Part shown: piece after piece, positions 63,637-64,000 of the stretch | How positions within the stretch are numbered: position 1 is the first letter of the stretch | Layout: each line of letters begins with the position of its first letter | From: Craspedostauros australis | Lineage: Eukaryota > Bacillariophyta > Bacillariophyceae > Mastogloiales > Achnanthaceae | Assembly (NCBI GenBank): GCA_026770025.1 | Contig: JAMXDE010000051.1 | Coordinates: 370,318 to 434,317, forward strand | DNA: 64,000 bases | Direction: 5' to 3' | The notes under the pieces: model-generated | Seen by the model: the letters and a program-made list of their open reading frames with translations, nothing else | Told to the model about the DNA's origin: nothing | The model's database searches: none | Made by a program: the position numbers and the translations under genes

Positions 63637-64000
63637 GGGTTAGGGTTAGGGTTAGGGTTAGGGTTAGGGTTAGGGTTAGGGTTAGGGTTAGGGTTAGGGG
63701 TTAGGGTTAGGGTTAGGGTTAGGGTTAGGGTTAGGGTTAGGGTTAGGGTTAGGGGTTAGGGTTAGGGTTAGGGTTAGGGTTAGGGTTAGGGTTAGGGTTA
63801 GGGTTAGGGTTAGGGTTAGGGTTAGGGTTAGGGTTAGGGTTAGGGTTAGGGTTAGGGTTAGGGTTAGGGTTAGGGTTAGGGTTAGGGTTAGGGTTAGGGT
63901 TAGGGTTAGGGTTAGGGTTAGGGTTAGGGTTAGGGTTAGGGTTAGGGTTAGGGTTAGGGTTAGGGTTAGGGTTAGGGTTAGGGTTAGGGTTAGGGTAGGT
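63637..64000 (+). repeat. Telomere, (TTAGGG)n
   Basis: About 60 TTAGGG units run to the window end, G-rich strand 5' to 3', so this is the right chromosome terminus. Two TTAGGGG variants (G runs at 63697-63700 and 63752-63755) occur only in the inner 120 bp. The last bases (GGGTAGGT) deviate, as at a read or assembly edge. Confidence 0.98.

Overview
The window is the right-hand end of a nuclear chromosome of a photosynthetic stramenopile, most likely a diatom. It ends in about 360 bp of TTAGGG repeats written G-rich toward the terminus. It opens with the last 69 codons of magnesium-chelatase subunit H. It also carries Ty1/copia elements of the diatom CoDi kind and a secreted Cys-rich protein with the P-T-rich linker common in diatom extracellular proteins. 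No bacterial, organellar or viral gene organisation is visible, and I found no tRNA or rRNA. The species cannot be named from the sequence alone.

Layout. 1-211: end of chlH. 212-4410: gene-poor DNA with a minisatellite, an LTR fragment and a GGTACC-rich tandem repeat. 4411-9564: a 5'-truncated Copia element with one frameshift. 12065-16126: a 1353-residue P-loop NTPase with a possible C-terminal nuclease domain and nuclear-localisation-like tails (Crinkler/RHS-like), the most unusual host-type gene here. 16538-27170: two neighbouring large inverted-repeat structures built round a satellite of about 180-190 bp. They are invaded by three solo LTRs and a truncated LINE. 28339-37620: a stretch bounded by a 55-bp inverted pair, holding a decayed secreted Cys-rich protein gene, another gene remnant and a frameshifted mariner-like transposase. 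38908-39787: an unknown gene cut short by retrotransposon LTRs. 39837-60740: nested Copia elements. 60741-64000: subtelomeric satellites (78 bp, about 245 bp, about 130 bp), then the telomere.

The nest can be read in order. An old plus-strand Copia (element B) has its 5' LTR split by a younger, apparently intact minus-strand relative (element A). A has an open reading frame of 1876 codons and two 826-bp LTRs that differ at two positions by eye, with a 6-bp target duplication. B's body is further disrupted by a third, minus-strand Copia (element 2). B ends in a complete 936-bp LTR that leads directly into another decayed internal region (C). C breaks off at a TTAGGG-like stub before the satellites. 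Host-gene function therefore ends near 16 kb; the rest is mobile DNA, decaying gene remnants and chromosome-end repeats.
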